DNA of 64,000 nt from the NCBI GenBank assembly GCA_950295325.1, contig OX485806.1:19468001-19532000 (forward strand). The letters run 5' to 3'. This document shows, in pieces, positions 47,460 through 60,170 of this stretch. The notes below the pieces were generated by a model. It ran no database searches and was not told where the DNA came from. It saw only the letters and a list, made by a program, of their open reading frames with translations. The DNA comes from Polytrichum commune. Its lineage: Eukaryota; Streptophyta; Polytrichopsida; Polytrichales; Polytrichaceae. How positions within the stretch are numbered: the stretch's first letter is position 1; each line of letters opens with the position of its first letter. A program made the position numbers and the translations under genes.

Positions 47460-48282
47460 ACACACTGATGGGGACAATCAGTGTACTAACAATGATGTAC
47501 AACAGTCACTGTTTAATGAGCTAGTTAATAATAAAGTTCTTCAAAGAAATCATAAACCTTCACTAGAAATCATAAATCCCAAACCTTTACTAGAAATGTC
47601 TTCTCCCTCAAACAGAACAACTTTGCATTGTAGTCTTAATCAACCTGTCAATACTAGAGTATTGATATATTTCAAAACATATAATAGATTGAACAGTATA
47701 TGTAGCAATTTAGTTTTTTTTAAAATAAACATATAGAGGCCTCCCACACATCGTAAGTTTAGATTGACCTTAGATTCCCACCTTACATTGAATGTCATAA
47801 TAAATAAAAATATCATTCACTTGAAAAATAAGAACCTATATAGTGTCATAGGGGCTGTAAACAGTTTAGTGTAACACTTTGCAAAGAGTGTACATGACAC
47901 CAAAAATGAAAAAAAAAATGTATTGGCTATTTGAAAAACTTGCAAATAAGATATGTGTGCCGGTAATAGAAACTTTCACGGAATCACATGCTAGACAAGG
48001 AAATACAACCTAAAATTCTAGTGATGAGCAAATCCAGAAGGGGGCCAATTTGATTTAGTCAATGAATTTCCAACATTTTGCCTCTTGCTTATATAAACTG
48101 CAAATGAAGGTCAAGATTTTCAACTATCTTACTGTAGATAAATCTTAAGCAAATGCGTATGACAAAGTTGGTCCTCAAAAAGCTCACATCAACTTTGATG
48201 CGGAAGTTAGTACAAAATAAGGCATCAACAAGTGCCCTGTAAAAGAATGAGATCTGTATTCCGAACTGAATTGAAATGGGCA
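47460..48282. other. EXO70 3' flank, no gene seen
   Basis: AT-rich. A 109-codon frame at 47407-47736 overlaps the small MITE and has no recognisable domain. Confidence 0.4.
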
Positions 48283-51200
48283 TCAAAATTCATTGGAGTG
48301 GCCATACGTGCTGCTATTCATGCTGCCACCGTTCTGATGTCTAGGAGGCGCAAACAAGTCGCCCAACATCTGCTCCACCTGTTCGGGTGTGTACTTTACA
48401 TACTTGTTCGCGTTGTGAAGGTGACCTTCTAACAATGGCCCAAAGTTTTGAAGGTAGCTTCTATAAGCCGAAACCAGAGTTTGTGTAACCGCTGCAAGTG
48501 TCCCGTCCCTCAAATCTTCTTCGGGTATCACCCATTTCGACTGTGTCTGAATCGCCTCGTCAAAGGCCGCAGTAAATGCTCGAATTCTTTGTCGCACCAG
48601 TTCGCGTGCCGCTGTCCTACCCCCTGAAGACCCCTGGAGTCCTTCCCGGCTGAGATGGGTGAGCACACGTTGCCAGCCTTCTCTTTGGTACTTGAGAGCA
48701 TTTTGTTCCACCTGAAGAATATCACAGAACTGTTAGTCACAACCAGCTTCACTCATAGACAAGCATTGGGTTTTGAAATTTCAAAAATATGGTAGAGGAA
48801 GAGCTCCAACTAAAGTATTACATGGCAATCTTCCATTGTTCAACTAGCAAGTTTCCACCAATGAAGGACGTTGACAACTGAAGTCATATAGAGAGGACAT
48901 ATTTTGAATGAAAGGGAGTACACTGAGCAACCCTATATTCTAACACATAACTAGACCCTTCACACATGAAGAGTGCAAGGTTGTGGACAGAGTGTGCTCC
49001 TTGTGACCGAATAGCATCATACCAATCATAAATCAGACTTTATCCTTCATTTCTAATTTAGGCAGATTTGAGATCATCACCTTCCGACCCATATCGGAGA
49101 TCCACTTGTCATCCACCAACGGGAGTAGGTCACTTTTCTTGACTCGGTTGCGAATATAGTACATATTATTCATCACGAAGATGTGACGCATGGCAGGTTC
49201 TTGAAACTCCTTAGCACGAGCCTCCACCTTGCCTTCAAGGGCTTGAAGGAACAGCAGAATGCCTTGAGCAAGTGTTCTCTCCTGTCCCTCACCGCCACGC
49301 CAGCTATGTTCAATCCTCAATATCTTATTTATGGCTTTTGGAAACTCACGAACCAGATATTTCAAAAAGTTCACAACGTAGCTGCAGAGTTTCATAACAC
49401 TCGCATCTGAGCAAGGAGGTTCCTTTTGCTCCTCCACCCAAACCTTGATATCCCAGAATGTCTTCAAGGCTCCATTGACAACCTATATCACACAAGAGAA
49501 TGTCAGGCTCCTGAAGCTTCAATTCAGTGAAGGTCATGGTAAGATTTGGATAAATACCTTAAGAATCACTTTTGGAAGGAAGATAATTGGTGGCAAATTT
49601 GCTAAGGTTTTCCTAGTTAAAACCTTATGGCAATGTACACAGCCCTCATCAAGTCCCTGGGACAGGAGTTTGAAGGTTCCATCCCATATGATCCACACAA
49701 CACGCAATGTAAAGAGCTTCTGAGATAGTGCCCTTCTTACATGAAAGCACACCAATGACTAGTTAAATAAGTCCCACACTTGTTCATTTCTGAAGCAAGT
49801 ATACCCCTGTGCTCCATTAGCTGGGTCATCTCTTTAAAACCTCATAAAAAACTTGGGTTGCATACTGTAAGGGAATTCCTAGGATGTAATCAAGATGCAT
49901 GTGATCATTACTCACGAGAAGCAAGGATAGAATGAAGTCTCACATAATTGTCTACCTACAATAATATGAGGGAAGGCACACCTGTTTCAGAAGTTCTCGA
50001 TATCGTGAGCGGATCTCATGACAAGCTTGTCCATCAAACACTTGTATAACACTATGTTCACATTTCTCCATGCTTTCAAACATATCAAGCAACTTGCATA
50101 ACTTTTCAGGAGACCGTGAACTCTTTGAAACGCTCTCCCCAAAGTGCATAAAAGGGGTGATTCCTTGCTGAGCCATTTTACTTAAGCACTCCACCCACAC
50201 TGGTTGGCCCAGGTCCTTGAATACTTGACGTGCAAGGCGTCTTTCACCAGCATACAAAACCTTCACAACAACCTCAAGTTGTTGGGTCCATAGCTGAATC
50301 ATGTGTTGAAGGTCATCCCATGAAATCTGATTAACTAACTCTGGAGTAGAGTTTTGCAAGTAACCAATATCCATATTCTGCAATTGCAACAAAACCTGAG
50401 TTATTTCACACAAAAGCATGTACCTCTCAAACTCAATTTGGTGAGATCAGTATGAGTAATAAATCACCCTCCTATACATCCTTAAGAGCCTCCTATCAAT
50501 GCAAGATGCTTGTACAAGAGCATCTACACTATGTAAGGTGGAAGGATTTAGATAAATCTACTAAAGCAAGAGCACAAAGCACTACACTAAATGTTGTATT
50601 TAGTGTCACCAATTCTATTTGTCTTGCTCAATACTAATTGTAAACCGCCCATGTGGTGTCACCAACACTAAATGTAAACCTAATATTATATGTAATTATA
50701 TTGCAAAAAAAGAATTTGGGCATCGTAGATTTACAATGTTGCAGTTATTGTCACTTACTAAGTGATGTTTCATCCAAATTTCATTTCATTCGTGACACTG
50801 TTTCTTTACAGAAACGTTAGGATGCAAAATATACCAAACTTTGTTTCAATAATTGGCACTTAGATGAACTAAAAGTAAGTTGAGATGACAGTATTTGTAA
50901 ACTGATTCATAAGATGTGTCATTAGAAAAGTTACAACAGTGAAATGAAATACCATATGGCGCTAAATACAATATTTAGTGTGGAGCTTTGACCACCAGCA
51001 AAACAAATTACAGCCATAAAGAGAACGACGGGGTGTCCCAAGAGGTAAGAACTCACCTGCAAACTTAAGTTACACTGAGCATTTCGGGTTTCTTGGTATG
51101 CATCTACACATCTTTGATACTGATCAGTGCCAGCCAGTTTTGCCACAATGGCTTGCAACCTTTGCAAAACCTCAGGTGAATAAATGACGAAGGACTCCAA

Positions 51201-52631
51201 CTCAGAAGAAGTTGATGAGCCGTCTTCTACTTGAGGAGCCAAGTATTCCGGTAGTTGAACCGGCCGACTTTCCTCTACCAAAAGACGCCTAAACTCTTTC
51301 TCCAGCTTACCTAGTGCAATTTCTAGCAACCCACCATCAAGCTCCGCTGATCCTCCTGCAAGGCTTTTAAAACTTCTCTCAGTTCCTTCCAATGCGGCAT
51401 AAATGTGCTCAAACATAGAAAAATATGGTGCACGAAACAACTTCAGTAAAGAAAGTGGCACTAATCCAGAAGATTCGGAAGCGCCTTGCGCCCAAGCTCA
51501 TAAAGACATACATGCCTTCTGCTCTCTCTCTAGCCTGTCCTCTTATCAAAGACTGAATCAAGTGGGCCCTTGAACCAATCTTTGTTGTAAACTGCTTCAA
51601 GATTGATCTAAACATTAGAGTTCTCCTCTAATTCAGCATGGCTTTTGGTCGGGAGTTGGTTGTTGCCTACAACACCTGCCATGTTGGGTGAGTTTTCGGT
51701 GCATCGTGGAGGTTTCAACAAAGAACAATCCATATCGGTTCATTTGAGGGCGAAACTCATTTTGGCATGCCCAGAGGTGCTAAAATGCGTTTAGCCCTCA
51801 ATGAACCGAAATAGGTTGGTCTTCATTCAAATTCGAACACTACCTCCGAGCATACACACACAGCTGGAAAGAAAGTATTGGCATTGTGTTTAAAACAGCC
51901 AATGAGATATTATACGGAACCAACTCCAGATGGAAAGTCCCATCTTATCGAAGGATAACTATATTGAGTGAGGTATTTTCGAGCTGTTTCACGAGGAAGT
52001 CTCTTCCTACCCAATAAACTATGCTAGCAGAATTTCTACTAAAATGGCTTAAAACCTACATGTCATCAGCATGAAGCTTTCTTTCGCTTTAGCAGCAACA
52101 AATACCTGTCTGCTGAGCCTTCAGAGTTGCGAGAGACTCATTCAGTCGTCGTATGCGATAGGAATCCGTGGAAGCTGTCTCCCCAAGAAACTGCATTGCT
52201 TCTTGCAACCACCTAACAGCAACGGCTGAATTATGCTTAAGATAATCTAGCGCTTCCTCCAGCTGCATTAATGCTGCCACGTAGCCATCGAAATCCTGCC
52301 TGGGATCTCGCGTCAGCCTTACTCTAAGTTTGTGTATAACATCAAAAGTCTGGAGAACCGACGTAGCTGGCTCTAGCGTTTTATCGATCCTTTGAGACAG
52401 CTCCTCCACAGCCTTCGACTGCACTTGCAGCGGTTCCAATGCTCGCCTAACTGGAGACAGCCGGTCTTGAAAATCCTGCAGTCGTTTGTCCGACTCAAGA
52501 AGTGATTGACTCAAGGCACGGGACTTCTCTAAAGATTTACTTAGTTGATTCCGCGCAGCCAGAAGCTGCGCAAAAGTATCGGACCGCTGCTCCGGTGGAC
52601 GGGAGGATAACCCCGCACGCTCGGCACCCAT
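48283..52631 (-). CDS. EXO70: EXO70 exocyst subunit, EXO70.3 (G/I) clade
   Basis: Five exons on the minus strand: 52631-52106, 51355-51057, 50377-49982, 49482-49081, 48711-48283 (683 residues, the usual length). The N-terminal rod contains TFAQLLAARNQLSKSLEKS and DPRQDFDGYVAALMQLEEAL, and the linker GGLLEIALGKLEKEFRRLL. The C-terminal Exo70 fold includes LYAGERRLARQVF, SPEKLCKLLDMFESM, MRHIFVMNNMYYIRNRV, LTHLSREGLQGSSGGR and YRSYLQNFGPLLE to KYVKYTPEQVEQML. These phrases match Arabidopsis EXO70G better than EXO70A or the B-H group. The exocyst tethers secretory vesicles to the plasma membrane. EXO70.3 includes EXO70I, used in arbuscular mycorrhiza in some angiosperms. Introns 1 and 2 each carry a MITE. 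Confidence 0.94.
50585..50980. mobile_element. CACTA-ended MITE, copy 2, in EXO70 intron 2
   Basis: Starts CACTAAATGTTGTATTTAG after a TA (50583-50584) and ends TACAATATTTAGTG, followed by TG. Aligned with 16115-16474 through CAATTCTATTTGT, TTGCTCAATACT, AAACCGCC and AACTAAAAGTAAGTTG blocks. Confidence 0.7.
51682..51937. mobile_element. Palindromic MITE in EXO70 intron 1
   Basis: Homologue of 28480-28738, including the central TTTTGGCATGCCCAGAGGTG and flanking complementary arms. Both copies lie within introns. Confidence 0.65.
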
Positions 52632-54384
52632 ACTTGTCTTCTTTTATACCATAAAAGCAACCTCCTCGCTCACGGTGCTGTGCATAACAAAGCTCGCATT
52701 CTCCTCGTTGTCCAACCGGCAAACTCCTACGATTGTGTGCATTTCAGTCGTCCAAAACTCCCTCAAAAATACTCTTCCTCATGTCTCCAACCTGTCATTG
52801 GCACTCATCTCCATATCCTGTTTTGCTGCCGTTTGCTGTCAGTAGCCTGTAATTCTAGACGACAAGCTAACTTTCACAGTACAGCATTGCGGGACTCGGA
52901 TAGGCCAACAGAAAGCAGCACATGGAAGTATCAACTGACTTGGCCACTCTGCCAAACTACCTTCGAGGCTCCATCATCTGTGAGGAGATCAGAATATGAT
53001 GGATGTAGCTCTCGTGTAGGATGAACTGGCGGCACAGGGGAAGGAGGTTCAACTATTTGCACAAGAGCAACGAGGAAAATAAACCTGAGGTTTCTCCAGA
53101 CACTCAGCTTACTTGATGTGCAATATCTTGAAGAGTTTTGAAGGCATTAGGGTTACAAGTCGTCATAGTAAGAATTTGAGAAACTTCTTCCTCTTGGTTG
53201 CGACACGAAATCTCGACAGACACAACTTTGGTCACGAATCTCGCCTAATAAGCCCTTGCCCTAACCCCGCTGAGTCGGAAACAGTTTAAAATGAAAATGG
53301 CAGCTCTATCTTGATCGAAACTATTATTGCACAAAGAAACCTCCGTAAGGTAACCACCACCAACAAATTGAACTTCGTTTGCAACACCTGCCCCAATGGA
53401 CACATCACCTCGTTGCGTAGCTTTGCTGAGGTTTCGGCTTCGGCTTCAACCTGCGTTCTAATAACGCAAACACAAATGCAGCAACATCGTCCAGGGCGGG
53501 CGCTCCGCTCAACAGCAGGATGCCAAGCTCGAAACCTGCCTTTCCTTTCCAGATCTAATTCCACATGTCAGGCAGCACCTCCCAGAAACAGGGGAGGCGG
53601 TAAGGTCGTAACTACAAATAACACGAGAAATAACACGTCCGCAGAAATAGATCATCGTCTGCAGAAATAAAACGAGACCACGTAGGAAGAAGCCGCCGGG
53701 AACAACTTCACAAGCTACCTAACACACCAGACTTAAGAAATCAAAACACTCACTCCAACAGGACTTGGCCACTTCCGCACACCACTGACCACTCCTAATT
53801 CATTCCTACCGCAAACCTCGCACCAACGTTATTATTAAGCTCGCACAAACTTCACACTCAGCTCAAGCTTACCAGCTTAATAGTTGCCTACGTTGCAATG
53901 GTACACCAACAGAGTGAGACAAAACAGACAACTCGGTTCGCAACTTCGCAGACCGAGCCTCAGGCGAGATAAGCTAAAATGAGCATAGTTCTCCCCGACA
54001 ACAGCGCTACCTGCTGCAACTTGCAGACTCCGAGTGGGCACATATTACGCAATAAGTTATTAACCGGCGGCAGAATTGATCGAGCCTCGACTACAAACAC
54101 GCCCAACACACAAACTAACCTACAGGACGACTTAAACAACTTCCTGCTTCGCAAATTTTATGATCAAATCCTCTCTAAATAATAACCGCAGCCGCGGCAC
54201 GTAGTTAACAGCCTCCATACAATTACATCAAAATTTCATGCGCTCTCTCAAACAGGAGGTGTCTTCGTGATTAGTTCGGTGGAGAATGATCCTCGAGGAG
54301 CTTCGAAGCGCGAAAAACTACACCGAGCGAGCATCGAACGCACTAAAAACTAACAAGTTCTCACCGAAAGAAGGGCGGCTGAAT
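52632..54384. other. EXO70 upstream region, no second gene seen
   Basis: Rather GC-rich at first, which fits the promoter and leader of EXO70. Frames on the plus strand (for example 52680-53024) have no recognisable domain. Confidence 0.4.
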
Positions 54385-54890
54385 AAAATATTGAGCGCGT
54401 TGATCAGGGAGCCTCTGGATGGTGTATTCTGTACATCTGGACTCAACACATCCATCTGGGTCAATCCATCCACACGTATTCATTCATGTGATTGACGAAT
54501 GGGGGTATTGGGCGCGTAAAGCAGCCTCTCGATGACGTACTACGTTCATCCGAACGCAACAGTTCGATCCACCCAAAACCATCCACACACATTCATCCAT
54601 GCTATTGAGAAATGGGTGCGCTTAAGAACCTCTGGATGATGTGCCCCGCTCATCCATGTGCAACACATCCATCATGCTAATTCATCCACGTTTCTTCATC
54701 CACCCATGTGTTTCACTCATCTGTATGATTCATCCCCGTGAGCCTCATTAGCAATGGGCACGTTCAGGAACCCCCTCTGGATGTACCATGCTCATCCATC
54801 CGCAACACATCCACCTGTATTACTCATCCATCCCTGCGAGGTCTGGGGATGAGAGTTAATTAACCCCTGGGTGTGCTTCTTTCATCCATT
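54385..54890. repeat. Degenerate CATCCA-rich tandem repeat
   Basis: Four units of about 115-140 bp, each with CCTCTGGATG, a CTCATCCATCYGCAACACAT-like block, CATCCA runs and AATGGG near the end. A more distant fifth unit may lie at about 55210-55290. Confidence 0.65.
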
Positions 54891-55300
54891 GTATTGGGTT
54901 GATTAATTAAGACACATTCATTCCCTTTGAGGCACACCCTTTGATGAAGAGTGGTAGAAGCATAAGTTACGGAATCTTAGGCCGAAGCATCCAATTCCGG
55001 CACCTATGTTTTTGTTCCCAAACGCTAGGCAGCTAGGAATGATTATGTCAACCTTTGCGCGTATTTTCAAAGAGTTAGGTGTGGTGCGTGTGATTGGTTT
55101 GGCACACAAAGCATATAATTAATAATGCTCGAGGTTTGAAGCGCGAAACCGACTGTTGAAGTTGTTGCAAAAACGCATTAAAATAAGTTGTAGCCAAAGG
55201 ACGGTAGAATGGACGCGTTTAATGAACCTCTAGACGTACTCCTTACACCCACCTGCACCAAAATCCATCCATATTATCCATTCATATACATAAATAGAGA

Positions 55301-55331
55301 GAGAGACATATATATATAGAGAGAGAGAGAG
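55301..55331. repeat. (GA)n-(TA)n-(GA)n microsatellite
   Basis: Two GA runs separated by a short TA run. Confidence 0.85.
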
Positions 55332-55375
55332 TCATCCATGTGAGGTCGGCGCAAGAATGGCAACACCATATTTAA

Positions 55376-56010
55376 GGGCCATGAGACTGAGAACCCGTGA
55401 CCATTAGACTGCAAGCACTCTCATTGGTGGAAAAGGCAGAGCCGGTCCAAGTTCGCTTCACACTGCCCTTGAGGGACCAACGGAGTATGTGAATGCAAGA
55501 TGGATGTAAAGTCTACAAGGATTCCTACCTGGCATTGAATGACCATTACACTTCAAGCACTCTCATTGGTGGAAAAGGCAGAGCCAGTCCAAGTTCGCTT
55601 CACACTGCCCTTGAGGGACCAACGGAGTATGTGAATGCAAGATGGATGTAAAGTCTACATGGGTTCCTACATGGCATTGAATGGATCAAGTTTCGTGGTC
55701 ACTTGGATTGTTTTTAAAAACCGCCTCTTGGAGGTAGGGCTACCACAAAACCATTGAGAGACCGTGACACTCCAAATGCTCACAACCATTGGTTTATTTT
55801 ATTTTATCATGTGTGAGAACCCGCACGGATAGAAAATCATTGAAGTAGCATGTGGTCGAGGGCCCAGTCACATATGGCTTCACACTACGCTTGAGGGTTT
55901 GTGACCATAGTACATGATTTTGGAGGTGTCTTGGGACGGTCTTTGGACGCTTCCTTGTGGGCTCTCACAATTTCATGGTCACGGCTCTTGGCTCGTGTGT
56001 GAAGTGGCCA
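55376..56010 (+). mobile_element. Harbinger-like MITE copy C with duplication
   Basis: TAA duplication at 55373-55375 and 56011-56013. The left terminus lacks ACTTCACAC (reads GGGCCATGAGACTGAG); the right end is GTGTGTGAAGTGGCC. A 142-bp segment is tandemly duplicated inside (55399-55540 and 55541-55682), which explains why this copy is longer than copy B. Confidence 0.75.
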
Positions 56011-56139
56011 TAAGGTGCCCATACCAGATTGACAGAATGATTAACATGAACTACAAAAACTACGACACCATGAAACTAAAGTACTACATCTTGAACCTAA
56101 ACAAACCACAAGGACCATCTTCCGATAGGAAGGGACTAA

Positions 56140-56626
56140 GGCCATTTCACATGGGCCCCAAGTCCTAAGTCCCAAGTCACTTGAGGTCAATCCATGCAAT
56201 CTCAATTGTCGATAAGAAGTCTATGGGCGATGAAAGCAGCTTCTGGCTTCTGGTGAGGCCACGTTGCATGTGCATTCTCGACCGTCGGATTTGACCGATG
56301 TAAGATCTCCACCGTTCATGCCACCACTCATCCACTGCGTTGAGAGCATGGAAGTTGGGACTTACCACTTCACACAGGGTCCCAAGTCCAAAGTCCCAAC
56401 TATGACATGGATGCCTACATGGCAACACTTTTTGGAGGCGAGGATTGGGACTTGTGTTGCGAGTTGGGTCGAGCAAAAAGCTAGACCCAACTCTCAACCC
56501 AAGTCCAGTGAACATTTTTGCAAAAGATAATTAAGATTCGATTTTAATAATATTCAACCATATTTTAGTGACTACTTGAGGCTCACAAGTTGGGACTTGG
56601 GACTTGGGACCCTGTGTGAACCAGCC
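56140..56626. mobile_element. Third Harbinger-like MITE
   Basis: Inverted ends GGCCATTTCACATGGGCCCC on the left and GGCTGGTTCACACAGGGTCC on the reverse-complemented right, both followed inward by CAAGTCCYAAGTCCCAA-like repeats. CTAA occurs on both sides (56136-56139 and 56627-56630), so a TAA-type duplication is likely. Non-coding. Confidence 0.65.
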
Positions 56627-56630
56627 CTAA

Positions 56631-59024
56631 CCCATATATTGCATTTTGGGCAACCATAACCAATATAGGGTGAAGGGGCTCCTTTATATTCACGTCAGCA
56701 ATACATACACTAGCATTGTAATAATTCATCACTCAAATATGGGTGTTTGATTAATGGATAAATAATGACAACTTAAAGTTGACACAAAATTTACATAAGT
56801 ACAATATTATGTAAAGAGTATGTTGTGAACTTACTTTTAGCATGCCCACACTAGAACCACACAATTGGCCCACATCAATGGGAAAATCTTCCATCTTGAT
56901 AGGAGTTTTCTCTTGTATGCAATGAAATGAATGGGTGAAATTGCAGTACTTACATCTAGTGAGATTGTTGTGAGTGGGTCGAAGAAACCCGCAAATAAAG
57001 AAAGAACTTTCATGATAGCAGTAAATTTTGGAAAGAGATGGGACTTTCCCTATCAAGAGGGACTTCTCTTGTTACTGAAGTGAGCACCGACTTGCCCTAG
57101 TGTGGGCATGGTATCAAGGTAGTCAACTCTTATTCGATTAATTTTCCTATTATGACACCTTTTATTTGAGCAGTATGTGATTAGGTGTGGCCCGAAGAAC
57201 GTATACCAAAAAGACATGTGTTTGAAAAAAAAACAGCTAAAAAATATCATAACTATTTTAGGTTCATAGGTCAACATAGCTAGGACTATTTAGTGAACAT
57301 GAGACTATTCACTTTGATATTGAATAATATATTTCTATGAGCTCCAAAAACTATGAGGAAAGTAATAGCCTCTACAACAACCTCAATTTGGATCCATTAA
57401 CTATCTTGTACTAATTGCGTGTTTCGTACTCTAGGAGGAGTGGGCTAGTCGGAAATAAAGTAACCGTTCAAGTCCCATCTACCTCAACATTGGGAGCCAA
57501 TGTCCATGGATATTTTTGGGCATCATTGGTCAAAACCCTAGTTTTCAAGTTCAACCAGTTAACGTGTTGTGATCTTTGTTAATGTTAGATAGATTCCTCG
57601 AACCCCTCTAAAATTATTCATGGAGCCGTGAACTTCAGCCGGTTATTTCTCAGACTTGGGCATGGATCACACCAAACTTTCCATCTCGTTCCAGCCGTGA
57701 CATTGCTGGAGACTATGTTGAAGAAAAAAAATGTTGGCCCACCACTTTTCACATTATTACAGCTGGAGATGTTGACAGAGGGTCCCAGAAGTGGCCAGTG
57801 CGATCGACCCCTCAACCGGTCCATACAACCAGTCCATACGTAACTAATGGTCGGTTCTCCCCATGGCCTTGTTCTGTGCCTTGTAAACTTATTATTAGGT
57901 GGCGGGAGAGGCTGCCTTTCCATAGGCGAATCACAAAATGGCAGTGCCCTTGGATGGATGGATGCCTATCCAGTTATGGATGACATCCGTCACTGATGGG
58001 ATGAAACATGGGCCCAGGACGACCGTAGTCCTCGCGACGACCATGTCGGCGCGTCTTGTCAAATCCTGACACCTGGCAACCCCAACCCAATCCAGTCTGC
58101 GCCATCGACCTACCTCGCTGGACACATGCTGTCTCACGTGTGGGCTCCACTTGCTCGCCAGGTGGGCCCATCCTTACTCGTAAAGACCCTGGCCGAATTG
58201 CCCTTTATACTCTGCGGTACCTTTACTGTGCGCAATGTACCCCACATATTGTATTTCCAAGGGCATTATGTTTATAGGCAAGGGCATTCCGTTTCTCCAA
58301 CCAATCAGAGTCGTTGAAATTCATCCTTGGGCTTTTACGTTTGGTAATTCATTTTGATGAGTGCATTATGAGGAATCCATACATCTTATATGGTCAGTTG
58401 TCGCCTTGAACGGTGTTCTTATTCCCCATGATGCACTCCCCCTGATGCATTACCTATTATGCCAGTGCTATAGCTTACTTATTGTACGTGCTCCTTCATC
58501 TCCTGGAGGTAACTTGAGTTCTTGGAGGCAATCGAAGATTTGAACATAAGGTAGACATGTGTGTCATTTGGATACTTTTCTCTCCACACCCCACTTCTCA
58601 TAGGACATGAAACACACCATCAATGCAAGATGATCAACGATTCCAAAGCACACGCTAACCTCTGTAATGTCACCCTCCATAATGCCACTCCCTCACTTAT
58701 ATCCTGAAACCTTGGTGAATGGATGTGCCCGATTTAAATCTCCACCCTCGTTGTCACATTTCCCTTCCATATATCACACATTTTGACATGAGAAATAATC
58801 CACCCAAGAATGTAAACCGCATGCACGCTTGCATCATGTTGTCATCATTGCAGTGTTGGCTTTGTGTTATTCCATAATGTCACATGCTACACTAGTAATC
58901 TATTAGCATGCATCCATGTTAACACTACATGCATCCTCAATGTCACGTGCACTTTGGTTGCCACATACATGATATTAGGGAGGTTTGAGTGTATCTTCAT
59001 AGCCATTTGCCTCACAATTTTCAA
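56631..59024. other. Spacer, no gene seen
   Basis: Mixed AT-rich and GC-richer sequence (57600-58300). Frames up to about 100 codons, none recognisable. Confidence 0.4.
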
Positions 59025-59245
59025 ACTCGTATGAATATCTCACTCAATATTAAAGTGAAGATTCTCATGCTCACTAAGTGGTCATTTAGATTTTCCTCCC
59101 CCAATCATGTTGACTACAAAACATGGAATGGTTAGCATATTTTGAGCACGTGGTCCAACTTCTTTTAATTAACACATGCTTTTTTGGTGTACATTCTTAG
59201 AGTCCACACCTCCACCACACGCCACTCACATATAGGTGTCCATAT
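59025..59245. repeat. Dispersed repeat, copy 3 of 3
   Basis: Aligned with 40061-40290 (AACTCGTATGAATATC, AAAGTGAAGATTCT, GAGCACGTGGTCCAA, ACTCACATATAGGTG). Confidence 0.5.
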
Positions 59246-59357
59246 TCTTGTTACAGTGGAATAAGGCCAATTAGGTAGTCTATGGTCAACAACTGGCTAG
59301 GCTAGAATGATAGGTGTCACGTGACAATGATACTACATTGATTAACCCAATGAATAT

Positions 59358-59527
59358 GTTACTATTTGGAGTTACGCAATGCCTAGAATGTCTTACTCAT
59401 GGGTTCAATTTTTACTAAGGAAAGTTCAATAGGTTGTTTGGACATTACAAACCATAAATGACTTTGCTTGGTAAAAATGAACATTCTCATTAAATACTTA
59501 TAGCATTACATAACTATGAATAGCAAC
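59358..59527. mobile_element. Small MITE, copy 2
   Basis: Left end GTTACTATTTGGAGTTACGC, right end reverse-complemented GTTGCTATTCATAGTTATGT. Opposite orientation to 47322-47459. Confidence 0.55.
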
Positions 59528-59852
59528 ATGCACTAATTGAACAATCAATGGAGCATGCCAATCAAATATAAAAAACACATAACACTCCTAAACATGTTGA
59601 ATGTGTTGTGGATAACTATATATGTGTGAGGGGGGATGAGTTATTATGTTGAATCTATTTATTCTTTCATCAAGACTTGATGATAAGGAATGGGGGACAT
59701 TATCCCTCCCCTTACGAGCTTTTCGGGGGAGGTAGATATAGGCAAGGGCAACCCCCATAAAGAAATTGAGATTTCTTGGACCCGACCGAAAATTGTTGCC
59801 CGCCCCGCCCGACTTTGAAAACACCATTGCCCTTGCATTCTTGAAGGCCACT

Positions 59853-60170
59853 TATCCACAAATCCCATATTGAGTGCACTTCACCTTCAAGGTCCAAAAT
59901 CCAATATATATGTTCACTTTCATTGAGTAAATGAGCAATTGACTGGAAATTCATTTTTGAATTGAAACCCTCAATAAAGCATGTAATTATCTTGGAAGTC
60001 AGAAATATTACAAAACCCTCATTAGCATGGAGGTTATAATTTGTGTGACTCACCATTGAAAGGGTTTTTGTCATTCTAAAGCTAAACTAAAATCAACGCT
60101 CTATTTATAGTATAGTGTATTTTATAATATTATAGTTAATACCTTCTACTTTCACAAAGTATCATACACA
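59853..60170. repeat. Dispersed repeat, copy 2 of 2
   Basis: Same family as 3478-3776: AAATCCCATATTGAGTGCAC, CCAATATATATGTTCACTT, AAAGCATGTAATTATCTTGG and GAGGTTATAATTTGTGTGAC align in order. Confidence 0.6.

Noticed and set aside
52680-53024. Plus-strand frame divergent from EXO70
   Set aside because: Low-information sequence without a domain; most likely promoter DNA.
59588-60074. Overlapping minus-strand frames near the dispersed repeat
   Set aside because: They overlap a non-coding repeat also present at 3478 and have no recognisable protein domain.
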